Source: AC-50 sp035640455 (GTDB lineage Bacteria > Actinomycetota > Thermoleophilia > Gaiellales > Gaiellaceae). From it: a DNA stretch of 27,684 nucleotides. Positions 1 to 6,865 of this stretch are shown in pieces; position 1 is the first letter of the stretch; each line of letters opens with the position of its first letter. The notes beneath the pieces were generated by a model. The model made no database searches. It had not been told where the DNA came from and saw only the letters and a list, made by a program, of their open reading frames with translations. Position numbers and translations under genes: made by a program. The stretch spans positions 1 through 27,684 of the forward strand of contig DASQWB010000021.1 in assembly GCA_035640455.1 (NCBI GenBank), read 5' to 3'.

Positions 1-963
1 CGTCGCCTCGACGTCCGGGTGCTCGACGAGGCCCGGCACCGCGATCACCTCGTCGCCGCGCACGACGAGAGGCCACGTCTCGCGCTCGGTTCGCGGGATC
101 TTGGCGTCGACGAACACGTCCTGGATCTTCTTGCGGCGCCCCGCGAGCCGGTCGCCGGCACGCCACGTGCGTACCTTAAGGCCTGGGAGCTCCGACTCGA
201 TGCGCCATCGGCCCCAGCGGACTTGGTGGTCGAGGTCGACGGGTGTCCGCTCCACCCAGGCCCGGTCGTACTCGCGTACGAGCGTGCGCCCGCCGCCGAG
301 GTCGAGGCGCTTCGAGCCGGCCTCGGACTCGAGGAGGTCGGCGACCGGCGGCGGCATGCGGCGGCTCTCGGCAAGCCGGTAGAGGTTCTCCTCGGCAGCG
401 GGATGGAGCCGGCGGAGGAGCGGCAGGATCTCGTCGCGGATCAGGCCGCGCTTCGTGTCCCGGTTGGACGAGTCTTCGCGGAACGGGAGATCTTCGGCGC
501 GGCAATAGGCCTCGGTCTCCTCCCGTCGCACGCCGAGCAGCGGGCGGACGACGCCGTCCTCGCGGCGCCACTTGATCCCGCGCGGGCTGCCGCTCGCCAC
601 GATGCGGTAGAGGACGGTCTCGACCTGGTCGGAGGCGGTGTGACCCGTCGCACGCAGGCGGTCGGTCGCGAACGAGTAGCGGATCCGTCGCAGCTCGTCC
701 TCCGACTGCCCGCCGCGGCCGTCGACGACCTCGGCGCCGAGCTCCTCGCGGCAGAAGCGTTCGTCCTCCTCGGACTCCTCGGCGCGCAGGCCGTGGTTCA
801 CGTGGAGCGCCGAGACGCGGTAGCCGAGCTCACGCAGCACGTGCCACAGGCACGTCGAGTCGGCGCCGCCGGAGACGAGGCAGGTCACCTCGCCGCCGGG
901 CGGGATCAGCTCGCGCTCGCGGATGTCGCGCTCGACGCGCTCACGAAGCTCTCGACTCGTCAC
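1..963 (-). CDS. tilS: tRNA(Ile)-lysidine synthetase TilS (3' end outside window)
   Basis: Encodes an N-type PP-loop ATPase that converts C34 of tRNA-Ile(CAU) to lysidine, so that the tRNA reads AUA. The pyrophosphate-binding motif SGGADS is at residues 31-36 of the 321 visible. It is followed by family-typical segments ALHVNHGLR, ATGHTASDQVETVLYRI and the conserved RPLLGVRREE, and by a C-terminal domain with RAGDRL and KKIQDVFVDAKIPR. The reading frame is open to the window edge, so the C-terminal end is missing. The start is GTG at 961-963; no Shine-Dalgarno sequence is visible, and a CACACT box six bases upstream is only a weak -10 candidate. It lies 19 bases after a small ORF and is probably the last visible gene of the minus-strand run from 3012. 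Identification is firm; the start is likely. Confidence 0.93.
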   Translation of the reverse strand, partial: MTSRELRERVERDIRERELIPPGGEVTCLVSGGADSTCLWHVLRELGYRVSALHVNHGLRAEESEEDERFCREELGAEVVDGRGGQSEDELRRIRYSFATDRLRATGHTASDQVETVLYRIVASGSPRGIKWRREDGVVRPLLGVRREETEAYCRAEDLPFREDSSNRDTKRGLIRDEILPLLRRLHPAAEENLYRLAESRRMPPPVADLLESEAGSKRLDLGGGRTLVREYDRAWVERTPVDLDHQVRWGRWRIESELPGLKVRTWRAGDRLAGRRKKIQDVFVDAKIPRTERETWPLVVRGDEVIAVPGLVEHPDVEAT

Positions 964-982
964 CCGAACAGTGTGCCGCGCG

Positions 983-1150
983 TCACCGGTCGAACGGGCC
1001 CGGCATCCAACCCGGTGGCCGCGGGGAGTCGAGCGGCGACGGGCCCGGCGGGAGGAGCCGGTGCCCGACGAGGGAGGCGAGCTCGAGCGCGAGCCAGCGC
1101 GCGATCCACGACGCGGCCGCCAGGATGACGGCGCGGCGCAGGGTCAGCAC
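983..1150 (-). CDS. Small hydrophobic protein, 55 aa
   Basis: A 55-residue ORF starting at GTG, which overlaps the stop codon of the upstream glycoside hydrolase gene as GTGCTGA. The first half (about residues 4-28, rich in Ala, Leu, Ile, Trp) could form one membrane segment; the second half is Pro-rich. I recognise no family. The overlap start and the tight fit between two minus-strand genes support translation by coupling, but the length is short enough to arise by chance in GC-rich DNA. Confidence 0.4.
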   Translation of the reverse strand: MLTLRRAVILAAASWIARWLALELASLVGHRLLPPGPSPLDSPRPPGWMPGPFDR

Positions 1151-2217
1151 GTCACGGTGCCGGCCGCGACGTCGGCGAGAGCGTCCCTGAGCAGGTCGTA
1201 GGCCGGCTTCGGCGTCGCGTCGGCGTAGAGCACGCCGCTCTGCCAGCCCACGAGGTTGGGGTCGTCGCGGAGCTGGAAGTTGAAGAACGCTCCCACCGTC
1301 GCCTGGCAGTAGGCGAGCCGGACCGCCGCCTGCAGCTGCCAGCCCTGGAAGCCGGGATCGACGAGCTCCTTGACGTTCTCCCGCCCGTGGTAGGCGTCGC
1401 GGCGAGCCTCGACCGTGCTCTGGTAGCCGTCTTCGAGATACCAGATCGTGACGCCGCGCCGCCCCGGAAGCGGCTGCGAGGTGCGACCGAAGGCGCGTCG
1501 CAGCACGCGCATCAGCGTCCCGTAGTCGCCCTCGTCGATCGACGGGCCGCGATGCGTCGTCCACGGCGGCTCGAACGGTGAGTCGGGATACGCGTTGTGG
1601 CCGACGGTGTCGAAGATCGGCCGCCGGCGGCCGCTCGCGCGGAGCGCGGCGCCGAGCTGCCGGTACCAGCGCGCCGGTCCGATCGCGCCGCGGGTCCGCT
1701 TGTGCGGCCCGACCGAGGCGATCACGTTCACGCCGGGTCGTACGCGGTGGAGGACGTCGTAGCAGCGGGCGAGCAGCGCCTCGTAGGCCTTCGCATCCGG
1801 CCGCTTCCAGAACCGCTGCTGATTGGCCTCCGTCCACACGGCCACGTCGCGCACACCCGGCGCGGCCCGCAGCATGCCGGCGAGGTAGCCGCAGTACTGC
1901 TCGCGCTGGCGGCGCGTCCGCGGCGGAACCGACGGCCGCCCGCCGCCGACCTCGACGACGACGCGCATGAGTGCGGTCGCCGCCTGGACGTTCGCGAGCT
2001 CGGCCGTGTCGGAGAACGACGGGCGCGCGCGGCCGGGCCGCCAGCTGAACGTGACCCGCACCGCGCCGATCCCGAGGTCCTGCGCGGGGGCGAGGAACGC
2101 CGCCGCCGGCTCCCACTTCAGCCCGTCGTCGTCGACGCCGACGAGGAGGTTCCGGCCGGCCTGGGCGGGCGCGGCACACGCGCAGGCAACGAACGCGATG
2201 AAGAGCAGACGCCGCAC
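1144..2217 (-). CDS. Secreted clan-A-like glycoside hydrolase
   Basis: A 357-residue exported protein with a signal peptide at about residues 1-20 (RR, then hydrophobic, ending AQA). The mature part resembles the TIM-barrel glycosidases of clan A (cellulase/GH39-like). AVWTEANQQRFW around residue 130 sits where the acid/base glutamate of a WNEP-type motif would be. IWYLEDGY with Glu262 sits where the nucleophile would be. Between them are barrel-strand-like segments (ASVGP, DTVGHNAYPDSP). Substrate cannot be read from the sequence. The start is GTG at 2217, 15 bases after the stop of the GNAT gene, so the two are probably co-transcribed. The sequence is divergent, so a non-catalytic relative is possible. 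Confidence 0.7.
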   Translation of the reverse strand: MRRLLFIAFVACACAAPAQAGRNLLVGVDDDGLKWEPAAAFLAPAQDLGIGAVRVTFSWRPGRARPSFSDTAELANVQAATALMRVVVEVGGGRPSVPPRTRRQREQYCGYLAGMLRAAPGVRDVAVWTEANQQRFWKRPDAKAYEALLARCYDVLHRVRPGVNVIASVGPHKRTRGAIGPARWYRQLGAALRASGRRRPIFDTVGHNAYPDSPFEPPWTTHRGPSIDEGDYGTLMRVLRRAFGRTSQPLPGRRGVTIWYLEDGYQSTVEARRDAYHGRENVKELVDPGFQGWQLQAAVRLAYCQATVGAFFNFQLRDDPNLVGWQSGVLYADATPKPAYDLLRDALADVAAGTVTC

Positions 2218-2232
2218 GAACCCCGCTTTCTA

Positions 2233-3012
2233 CTAGAAGACGAGGCTCCGGTACGAGATCGTGCGGCGCATCCCGATTCCGTCGTACACGCGGATCGCCG
2301 GCGTATTCTCGGGACGCACGAACAGGCAGATCGTCGGCACGCGCCTGAGCAGCAGCCGGCAGAGGTCGCGCAGGCCGCGCTTGGCGTTGCCGCGGTTCCG
2401 GGCGACGGGATCGACCCACACCTGCTGGAGCTGGACGGCGGCCGGGGTCCATGCCGACGCCTCGGCCTTGAAGAGGATGATCCCCTTCTCCTCCCACAGC
2501 CAGGATCGGCCCTCGTCGATCTGCGCGCGCGTGCGCCAGCGGAAGCCCTCGGGGTCGCGCGCCAGCGGGTCGATCCCGATCTCCTCGCGATGAGCGGCCG
2601 CGCTGGCCGGCAGGAGGAGGTCGAAGTCCAACGGCCGGGCCGGGCGGAGTCCCGTACCTCCCGGCTCCGGCGGCTCGTCGAGGACGTACACCGGCTGGCC
2701 CGGCCGGTCGTCCCGCGGCGGCGGCATGCGGCCGCGCGCGGCCTCCCAGAGGTCGCCGACCGCGCGCTCCTCGCCGATCACCATCCGCGTCTCGCCGGCT
2801 GCGGCGAGCGACGCGAAGGCCTCGCAGCCGGCACCCGAGGGGACGACGTTCGCGCCCACGTGGCAGAGGGCGGTGAGGCGATCCCCGTTCGCAAGCGCGC
2901 TGAAGCGGCCGAGCCCGCGCCGCGCGATGTCCTCGAGGAACACACGCTCGACCGGCTCCTGCGCGCAGAACGCGAGGATCTGGTCGAGGCGAGGGTCGAC
3001 GAGCGTCGGCAC
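2233..3012 (-). CDS. GNAT-family N-acetyltransferase (DUF4081-like N-terminus)
   Basis: A 259-residue protein with two parts. The N-terminal half (about 1-140) looks like the DUF4081 domain often fused to GNATs in actinobacteria, with HVGANVVP and RMVIGEERAVGDLW segments. The C-terminal half (about 150-259) is a GNAT fold: WVDPVARNRGNAKRGLRDL carries the acetyl-CoA pyrophosphate loop in an R-x-x-G-x-A form, followed by ICLFVRPENTPAIRVYDGIGM, the usual strand-turn-helix with Asn and Tyr. It would transfer an acetyl group to an unknown amine. The start is GTG at 3012. It is first in a minus-strand run leading to tilS and divergent from the phosphorylase gene; no clear SD is visible. Confidence 0.82.
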   Translation of the reverse strand: MPTLVDPRLDQILAFCAQEPVERVFLEDIARRGLGRFSALANGDRLTALCHVGANVVPSGAGCEAFASLAAAGETRMVIGEERAVGDLWEAARGRMPPPRDDRPGQPVYVLDEPPEPGGTGLRPARPLDFDLLLPASAAAHREEIGIDPLARDPEGFRWRTRAQIDEGRSWLWEEKGIILFKAEASAWTPAAVQLQQVWVDPVARNRGNAKRGLRDLCRLLLRRVPTICLFVRPENTPAIRVYDGIGMRRTISYRSLVF

Positions 3013-3079
3013 AGGCGTAGGGATGGTGCCCCACCGCGCCGGCGAAGGCGAGCACAGCCTCGCCGAAAAACCCTAGACG

Positions 3080-3150
3080 GGTCGGCCGGTCGTTTCGAAC
3101 GGAGGCGCGGGAGACCCGCGCCTCCTGACGGCGGCACTGCAAGCGGTGCC
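3080..3150 (+). repeat. Dispersed double-hairpin element, copy A
   Basis: A 71-base intergenic element also found at 10513-10583 (minus) and in part at 20776-20840 (plus). Hairpin 1 is a perfect 11-bp stem (3101-3111 with 3115-3125) around the loop AGA. After the linker TGACGGC, hairpin 2 (3133-3150) has arms GGCACT and GGTGCC around GCAAGC. Copies A and B have the same length and differ strongly in the hairpin 1 stem while keeping full pairing. It lies between the divergent GNAT and phosphorylase genes, ending 16 bases before the phosphorylase ATG. Short inverted repeats AACCCTA (3069) and TAGGGTT (3155) flank it. Confidence 0.75.
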
Positions 3151-3154
3151 TCGG

Positions 3155-3160
3155 TAGGGT
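3155..3160 (+). promoter_or_regulatory. -10 box TAGGGT, leaderless start of deoD
   Basis: TAGGGT lies six bases before the ATG at 3167 and no Shine-Dalgarno sequence is present. This is the spacing expected of an actinobacterial leaderless transcript that begins at the start codon. The box is also part of the short inverted repeat flanking repeat copy A. Confidence 0.55.
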
Positions 3161-3166
3161 TGCGCG

Positions 3167-3880
3167 ATGCCGATCCACATCCGCGCGGAGGCCGGCGAAT
3201 ACGCCGAGGCCTGCCTCCTCCCCGGCGACCCGCTGCGGGCGAAGTACATCGCCGAGACCTACCTCGACGGCGCGGTGCAGCGGAACAGCGAGCGGGGCAT
3301 GCTCGGCTACACCGGCGAGTTCGAGGGGCGGCCGGTCTCGGTGCAGGCGACGGGGATGGGCTGCCCGTCCGCGGCGATCGTCGTCGAGGAGCTCGTCCAG
3401 CTCGGGGTGAAGCGCCTACTCCGCGTCGGCACGTGCGGGGGCCTCCAGCCCGACATGGCCCTCGGGGACCTGATCGTCGCGCTCTCGGCGATCCCGGCCG
3501 ACGCGACGGCGCGGCACCTCGTGGGCACCGACCAGCACGTCCCGACCGCCTCGTGGGAGCTCGTCCACGGCGCCGTGCATGTCGCGAAGGAGATCGGCCA
3601 GCCGATGCGGATCGGCCCGATCGTCTCGAGCGATCTCTTCTACAACTCGGACGCGGGGCAGTACGAGCGCTGGTCGAGCCGCGGCGTCCTCGCGGTCGAG
3701 ATGGAGGCCGCCGTCCTCTTCACGCTCGGCGCGCTGCGCGGCGTCGCGGCCGGGTGCCTTCTCACCGTCAGCGACGTCGTCGTCGAGGGCGAGTTCAAGC
3801 GGATCTCCGACGACGAGCTGCGCGCCGCGGTCGATCGGATGACCCGCGTCGCCTTAGCCACGGTCACCGCTGACCACTAA
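3167..3880 (+). CDS. deoD: DeoD-type purine nucleoside phosphorylase
   Basis: A 237-residue cytoplasmic enzyme, the usual DeoD length. It phosphorolyses purine (deoxy)nucleosides to base plus (deoxy)ribose-1-phosphate in purine salvage. Visible motifs are LPGDPLRAKYIAE near the N-terminus (phosphate and ribose contacts), GMGCPSAAIVVEEL (63-76), RVGTCGG (86-92), AVEMEAAVLF (176-185; the VEMEA signature binds ribose) and TVSDVV with Asp203, the expected purine N7 proton donor. The start is ATG at 3167, with a leaderless-type -10 box. Its last codons overlap the likely start of the lipid kinase gene, so both are probably one transcript. Confidence 0.95.
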   Translation: MPIHIRAEAGEYAEACLLPGDPLRAKYIAETYLDGAVQRNSERGMLGYTGEFEGRPVSVQATGMGCPSAAIVVEELVQLGVKRLLRVGTCGGLQPDMALGDLIVALSAIPADATARHLVGTDQHVPTASWELVHGAVHVAKEIGQPMRIGPIVSSDLFYNSDAGQYERWSSRGVLAVEMEAAVLFTLGALRGVAAGCLLTVSDVVVEGEFKRISDDELRAAVDRMTRVALATVTADH

Positions 3881-4775
3881 TTTCCTCGTCAACCCGGCGT
3901 CGGCGAACGGCTCGACGGGGCGCCGCTGGCCGGAGATCCACCACACGGCCGTGAGCCGCGGCCTCGAGGGCGACGCGCTCTTCTCCGAGCGCCCCGGACA
4001 CCTGACGGAGCTGGCGCGCGAGGCGGCAGACGGCGGCGCGTCACTCCTCGTCGTCGTCGGCGGCGACGGCTCGGTGAACGAGGTCGCGAACGGCATCGCG
4101 GGCCGCGGCGACGTCGAGGTGGCGGTGCTCGCGCGCGGGACCGGCTGGGACTTCATCCGCACGTACGGGATCCCGCATCGGCTCGAGGACGCCGTCGAGG
4201 TCGCCCGCTCCGGGCGCACGCGCGAGATCGACCTCGGCTGCGTCCGCTACCGCTCGTGGCGCGGCGGCGAGGCGCACTCGTGGTTCGCGAACGTGGCGAG
4301 CGCCGGCATGAGCGGCGCGATCGCCGAGCGCGCGAACGAGACGACGAAGGCGCTCGGCGGGAAGGTCTCGTACCTGTGGGCGACCCTCGCTGTCTTCGCG
4401 CGCTGGCGGGCCGGCCCGATCCGCGTGACCGCCGACGGCGAGACGCGGGAGGGGCGGATGCACGACGTCGTCGTCGCGAACGGCCGCTACTTCGGCGGCG
4501 GGATGATGATCTGCCCCGAGGCGAGCACGGACGACGGCCGCTTCGACGTCCTCCTGATCGGCGACCTGACGAAGCGCGACCTCCTGCTCACGCTGCCGAA
4601 GACCTACCGCGGCTCGCACCTCCCGCACCCGAAGGCGGAGCTGCTCCGCGCCGCGAAGGTGACGATCGACGGGCCGCAGCCGGTTCCGATCCAGCTCGAC
4701 GGCGAGCAGCCGGGGACGACGCCCGCGGAGCTCGAGGTCGTCCCGCGCGCGCTCCGCCTGCGGGTTCCCCCCTAG
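3870..4775 (+). CDS. Diacylglycerol kinase/YegS-like lipid kinase
   Basis: A protein of about 301 residues with the DAGK catalytic fold. N-terminal FLVNPASANGSTGRRW is the nucleotide-binding NPxSgnG strand, GGDGSVNEVANG (about 64-75) is the ATP loop, and RGTGWDF replaces the usual P-x-GTGND motif. The C-terminal part ends with VANGRYFGGGMMICPEAS and DDGRFDVLLI. It should phosphorylate diacylglycerol or a related lipid at the membrane. In this frame a stop lies at 3855-3857 and no ATG, GTG or TTG occurs before 3951, yet the conserved NPxS motif lies upstream of 3951. CTG at 3870 is therefore the likely start, overlapping the deoD stop by 11 bases. The stop interlocks with that of the next gene. 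Confidence 0.85.
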   Translation: MTTNFLVNPASANGSTGRRWPEIHHTAVSRGLEGDALFSERPGHLTELAREAADGGASLLVVVGGDGSVNEVANGIAGRGDVEVAVLARGTGWDFIRTYGIPHRLEDAVEVARSGRTREIDLGCVRYRSWRGGEAHSWFANVASAGMSGAIAERANETTKALGGKVSYLWATLAVFARWRAGPIRVTADGETREGRMHDVVVANGRYFGGGMMICPEASTDDGRFDVLLIGDLTKRDLLLTLPKTYRGSHLPHPKAELLRAAKVTIDGPQPVPIQLDGEQPGTTPAELEVVPRALRLRVPP

Positions 4776-5050
4776 CTCGACGGCTTCGGCCGCGTCGTCC
4801 GCTTCCGCGTAGTCGAGCGGGGTCTGCTCGGCTTGGAGAGCGCATCGACGCGCTTCTCAAGCTCGGCCACGCGGCGCTCGAGCGCGTCGATGCCGCGCAC
4901 ACGCTTCTGCATCTCGTCGAGCCGGTCGCGCAGCGCCTGTGCGGCGCCGAGCACTCGATCGGCGCCGGGTGCATCCGCTAGCCGCTGGATCGCCTCCTCG
5001 CCCCGGTCGGCGAGCATCGACAGCAGATCCTTGGGTTCCCGCACCGCCAT
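4772..5050 (-). CDS. Small coiled-coil protein, 92 aa
   Basis: A 92-residue cytoplasmic protein. Residues about 30-75 (ALRDRLDEMQKRVRGIDALE and on) show heptad spacing of Leu, Met, Ile and Val with many Arg and Glu, a likely coiled coil. The tail is a basic Ser/Thr/Lys/Pro segment that may be disordered. Similar short coiled-coil proteins with basic tails occur in actinobacteria, but I cannot name a family. The start is ATG at 5050 with a good SD (GAGGAGG, seven bases upstream). Its stop shares the bases CTAG with the stop of the convergent lipid kinase gene. Confidence 0.75.
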   Translation of the reverse strand: MAVREPKDLLSMLADRGEEAIQRLADAPGADRVLGAAQALRDRLDEMQKRVRGIDALERRVAELEKRVDALSKPSRPRSTTRKRTTRPKPSS

Positions 5051-5088
5051 CCCCTACCTCCTCGTCTTCGCGTTCGCGATTGCTAAGC

Positions 5089-5859
5089 CTACGGGTGCAC
5101 GACCACCGGCGTCCCGGTCGGCGTCGCGCGGAAGATCCGGCGCAGCACCGGGTTCTGCAGCCGGATGCAGCCGTTCGAGATCGCGCGGCCGATCGACGAG
5201 GGGTCGTTCGTGCCGTGGATCGCGACCGGGCCGCCCTGCGTCCACCCCGTCAGGACGTTCGAGAAGGCCGAGATCCCGATCGCGCCGGGGCCGAACGGGC
5301 CGCTCGTGTCGTAGGGAATGAGCTCCTGGTTGACGTAGAAGCGGCCGATCGGCGTCGGCGTCGCGGGAGCCCCGACTGCGATGGGGGCCCGGACGATGGG
5401 CCGGCCGCTGCGGAAGAAGGTCAGGCGGCGCGCCGACACGTCGACCTCGATCCGCGTCCCCACCTTCGCCACCCACAGGCTCGCAGCGCGCACGTAGCCC
5501 GACGCGCCGTTCGGGCGCACCGGGAGCTGGACGTGGTACCACGTCGGCCGGCACGAGCGCCCGACGACCTCCCCGAGGACGCCGAAGACCGTCTTGACGC
5601 CGTTCACGTTCTTCAGGCCGAAGCGCGCGAACGGCGCGCGGCCGGGCCGGCGATAGGCATGGACCGGACGCAGGACGACGGCGGCGTACGCGACGCTCTT
5701 CGAGCCGAGGCGCCGCAGGCCCGGGGTGCAGGAGCGCGACACCGCCTGAGCCGTCGTCGTCGCCGCCGCCTTCACCGGCGAACGTCCGGCCGTCGAGGTG
5801 CCGCCGCACCCGGCAAGCGCGAGCACGAGTGCTGCGATGCCGACAGTCCGCAGAGCCAC
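5089..5859 (-). CDS. L,D-transpeptidase (YkuD), lipoprotein
   Basis: A 256-residue exported protein. The N-terminal hydrophobic stretch ends in a lipobox LALAGC with Cys18, so it is probably a membrane-anchored lipoprotein. After a region of about 100 residues without a named domain comes the YkuD catalytic domain (about 135-256): RLTFFRSGRPI, TPIGRFYVN and the signature HGTNDPSSIGRAISNGCIR, with His215 and nucleophile Cys231. It would form or exchange 3-3 cross-links in peptidoglycan or attach other molecules to it. The start is GTG at 5859; no SD and no clear TANNNT box were found. It is transcribed away from the CxxC microprotein gene. Confidence 0.92.
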   Translation of the reverse strand: MALRTVGIAALVLALAGCGGTSTAGRSPVKAAATTTAQAVSRSCTPGLRRLGSKSVAYAAVVLRPVHAYRRPGRAPFARFGLKNVNGVKTVFGVLGEVVGRSCRPTWYHVQLPVRPNGASGYVRAASLWVAKVGTRIEVDVSARRLTFFRSGRPIVRAPIAVGAPATPTPIGRFYVNQELIPYDTSGPFGPGAIGISAFSNVLTGWTQGGPVAIHGTNDPSSIGRAISNGCIRLQNPVLRRIFRATPTGTPVVVHP

Positions 5860-5934
5860 CGGCGTAATTTGTCACAACTTCTTCACCCTTTCGAGCGTCG
5901 AAGCTCACGAGGGCGTGGCTACCGTGAGAGGGAC

Positions 5935-6102
5935 GTGACGAACGCTTCTTCCCGGCTCCCGAAGGAGCGGCACCGGCACGACGCGGTCACGCGGCATGCG
6001 CTGCGCCAGCGGCAGGGCATCCCGTACGAGGTCGAGCGCGTCGTGTGCCGGGACTGCCGGCGCGTGCTCTCCGAGCGCCTGCTGCGGCGCGCGGCAGGCT
6101 AG
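5935..6102 (+). CDS. Basic CxxC microprotein, 55 aa
   Basis: A 55-residue, very basic protein (many Arg and His) with a single CxxC pair in VVCRDCRRVL. A metal site would therefore need a dimer or another partner. The start is GTG at 5935, preceded by an SD-like GAGAGGG and by TACCGT at 5920-5925 as a possible -10 box. Its stop interlocks with the sirtuin stop on CTAG, which fits a real gene end. I do not recognise the family. Codon third positions are G/C-rich like the neighbours. Confidence 0.6.
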   Translation: MTNASSRLPKERHRHDAVTRHALRQRQGIPYEVERVVCRDCRRVLSERLLRRAAG

Positions 6103-6842
6103 GGCCGCAACAGCGCTTCCGCGACAGCGGCGAGCACGTCGCCGGCGCTGCCGTCCACCTTCAGCGTCGCGCGCCCGTCGAGCGCCGTCGGGCCGCGGTT
6201 GACGATCGCGACGGCGCCGCCCGCGTCGAGTGTCTCGAGCGGGAGGCCCGCCACCGGATATACCTCGAGCGCCGAGCCGACGACGAGCAGGAGCGCCGCC
6301 TCGCGGGCGAGCTCGAACGCGCGGTCGATCGCCTCCTCCGGCAGGAGCTCGCCGAAGAAGACGACGTCCGGCTTCAGGACGGCGCCGCAGTCGGGGCACG
6401 CCGGCGCCTCCCGGCCCTCCAAGAGCTCGAGCACCCGCGGCAGCGGATAGCTCGCGCCGCAGCCGGGGCAGGACGACGTGCGGATCGAGCCATGCACTTC
6501 GACGAGCTCGCGGCTGCCGGCCCGCTCGTGGAGGAGGTCGATGTTCTGCGTGACGACGGCGCGCACGAGACCGGCCTCCTCGAGCCGCGCGAGCGCGCGG
6601 TGCGCCGCGTTCGGCTCCGCGTCTGTCAGGACGGCGAACCGGGGCGCGTAGAACCGCCAGACCTTCTCCGGGTCGGCGCGGAAGGCCTCTATCGAGCCGT
6701 ATTCGAACGGGTCGAACCGCGCCCAGAGCCCCTGCGGCGAGCGGAAGTCCGGAATGCCGCTCTCGGTCGAGACGCCGGCGCCGGTGAGGACGACGCACGG
6801 CTGGCGCTCGCGGAGGAGGTCGGCGAGGCGGGCGGCGCTCAT
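6099..6842 (-). CDS. cobB: Sir2-family NAD-dependent protein deacylase
   Basis: A 247-residue cytoplasmic sirtuin of normal bacterial length. It removes acyl groups from lysine using NAD+, releasing nicotinamide and O-acyl-ADP-ribose. The NAD-binding motif LTGAGVSTESGIPDFRS is at residues 19-35, TQNIDLLH at 98-105 and the catalytic His117 in VEVHGS. A zinc ribbon is formed by Cys125/128 and Cys149/152, followed by KPDVVFFGE, and GSALEVYP is near the end. The Tyr-x-x-Arg pair that marks desuccinylases is not evident in the expected region, so I do not assign acyl specificity. The ATG at 6842 follows a TACGAT box by six bases (leaderless). It is divergent from the thioesterase gene by only 23 bases. 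Confidence 0.93.
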   Translation of the reverse strand: MSAARLADLLRERQPCVVLTGAGVSTESGIPDFRSPQGLWARFDPFEYGSIEAFRADPEKVWRFYAPRFAVLTDAEPNAAHRALARLEEAGLVRAVVTQNIDLLHERAGSRELVEVHGSIRTSSCPGCGASYPLPRVLELLEGREAPACPDCGAVLKPDVVFFGELLPEEAIDRAFELAREAALLLVVGSALEVYPVAGLPLETLDAGGAVAIVNRGPTALDGRATLKVDGSAGDVLAAVAEALLRP

Positions 6843-6848
6843 CCCGCG

Positions 6849-6858
6849 ATCGTAGAGT
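6849..6858. promoter_or_regulatory. Overlapping divergent -10 boxes, sirtuin/thioesterase
   Basis: The ten bases ATCGTAGAGT contain TACGAT on the minus strand (six bases before the sirtuin ATG) and TAGAGT on the plus strand (seven bases before the thioesterase GTG). The two hexamers share the central TA. Both transcripts would be leaderless, and two polymerases could not occupy the site together. Confidence 0.6.
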
Positions 6859-6865
6859 CCCTCCG

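Noticed and set aside
983..3178. Long antisense and overlapping frames (for example 983-3178 minus, 1597-3873 plus, 7086-9194 plus, 16342-17493 minus)
   Set aside because: They are Arg/Ala/Pro-rich frames opposite or shifted from genes with clear motifs, a normal effect of high GC with few stops.
5860..5934. c-di-AMP riboswitch before the L,D-transpeptidase
   Set aside because: Only 75 bases lie between the divergent genes and no ydaO-type conserved blocks are visible.
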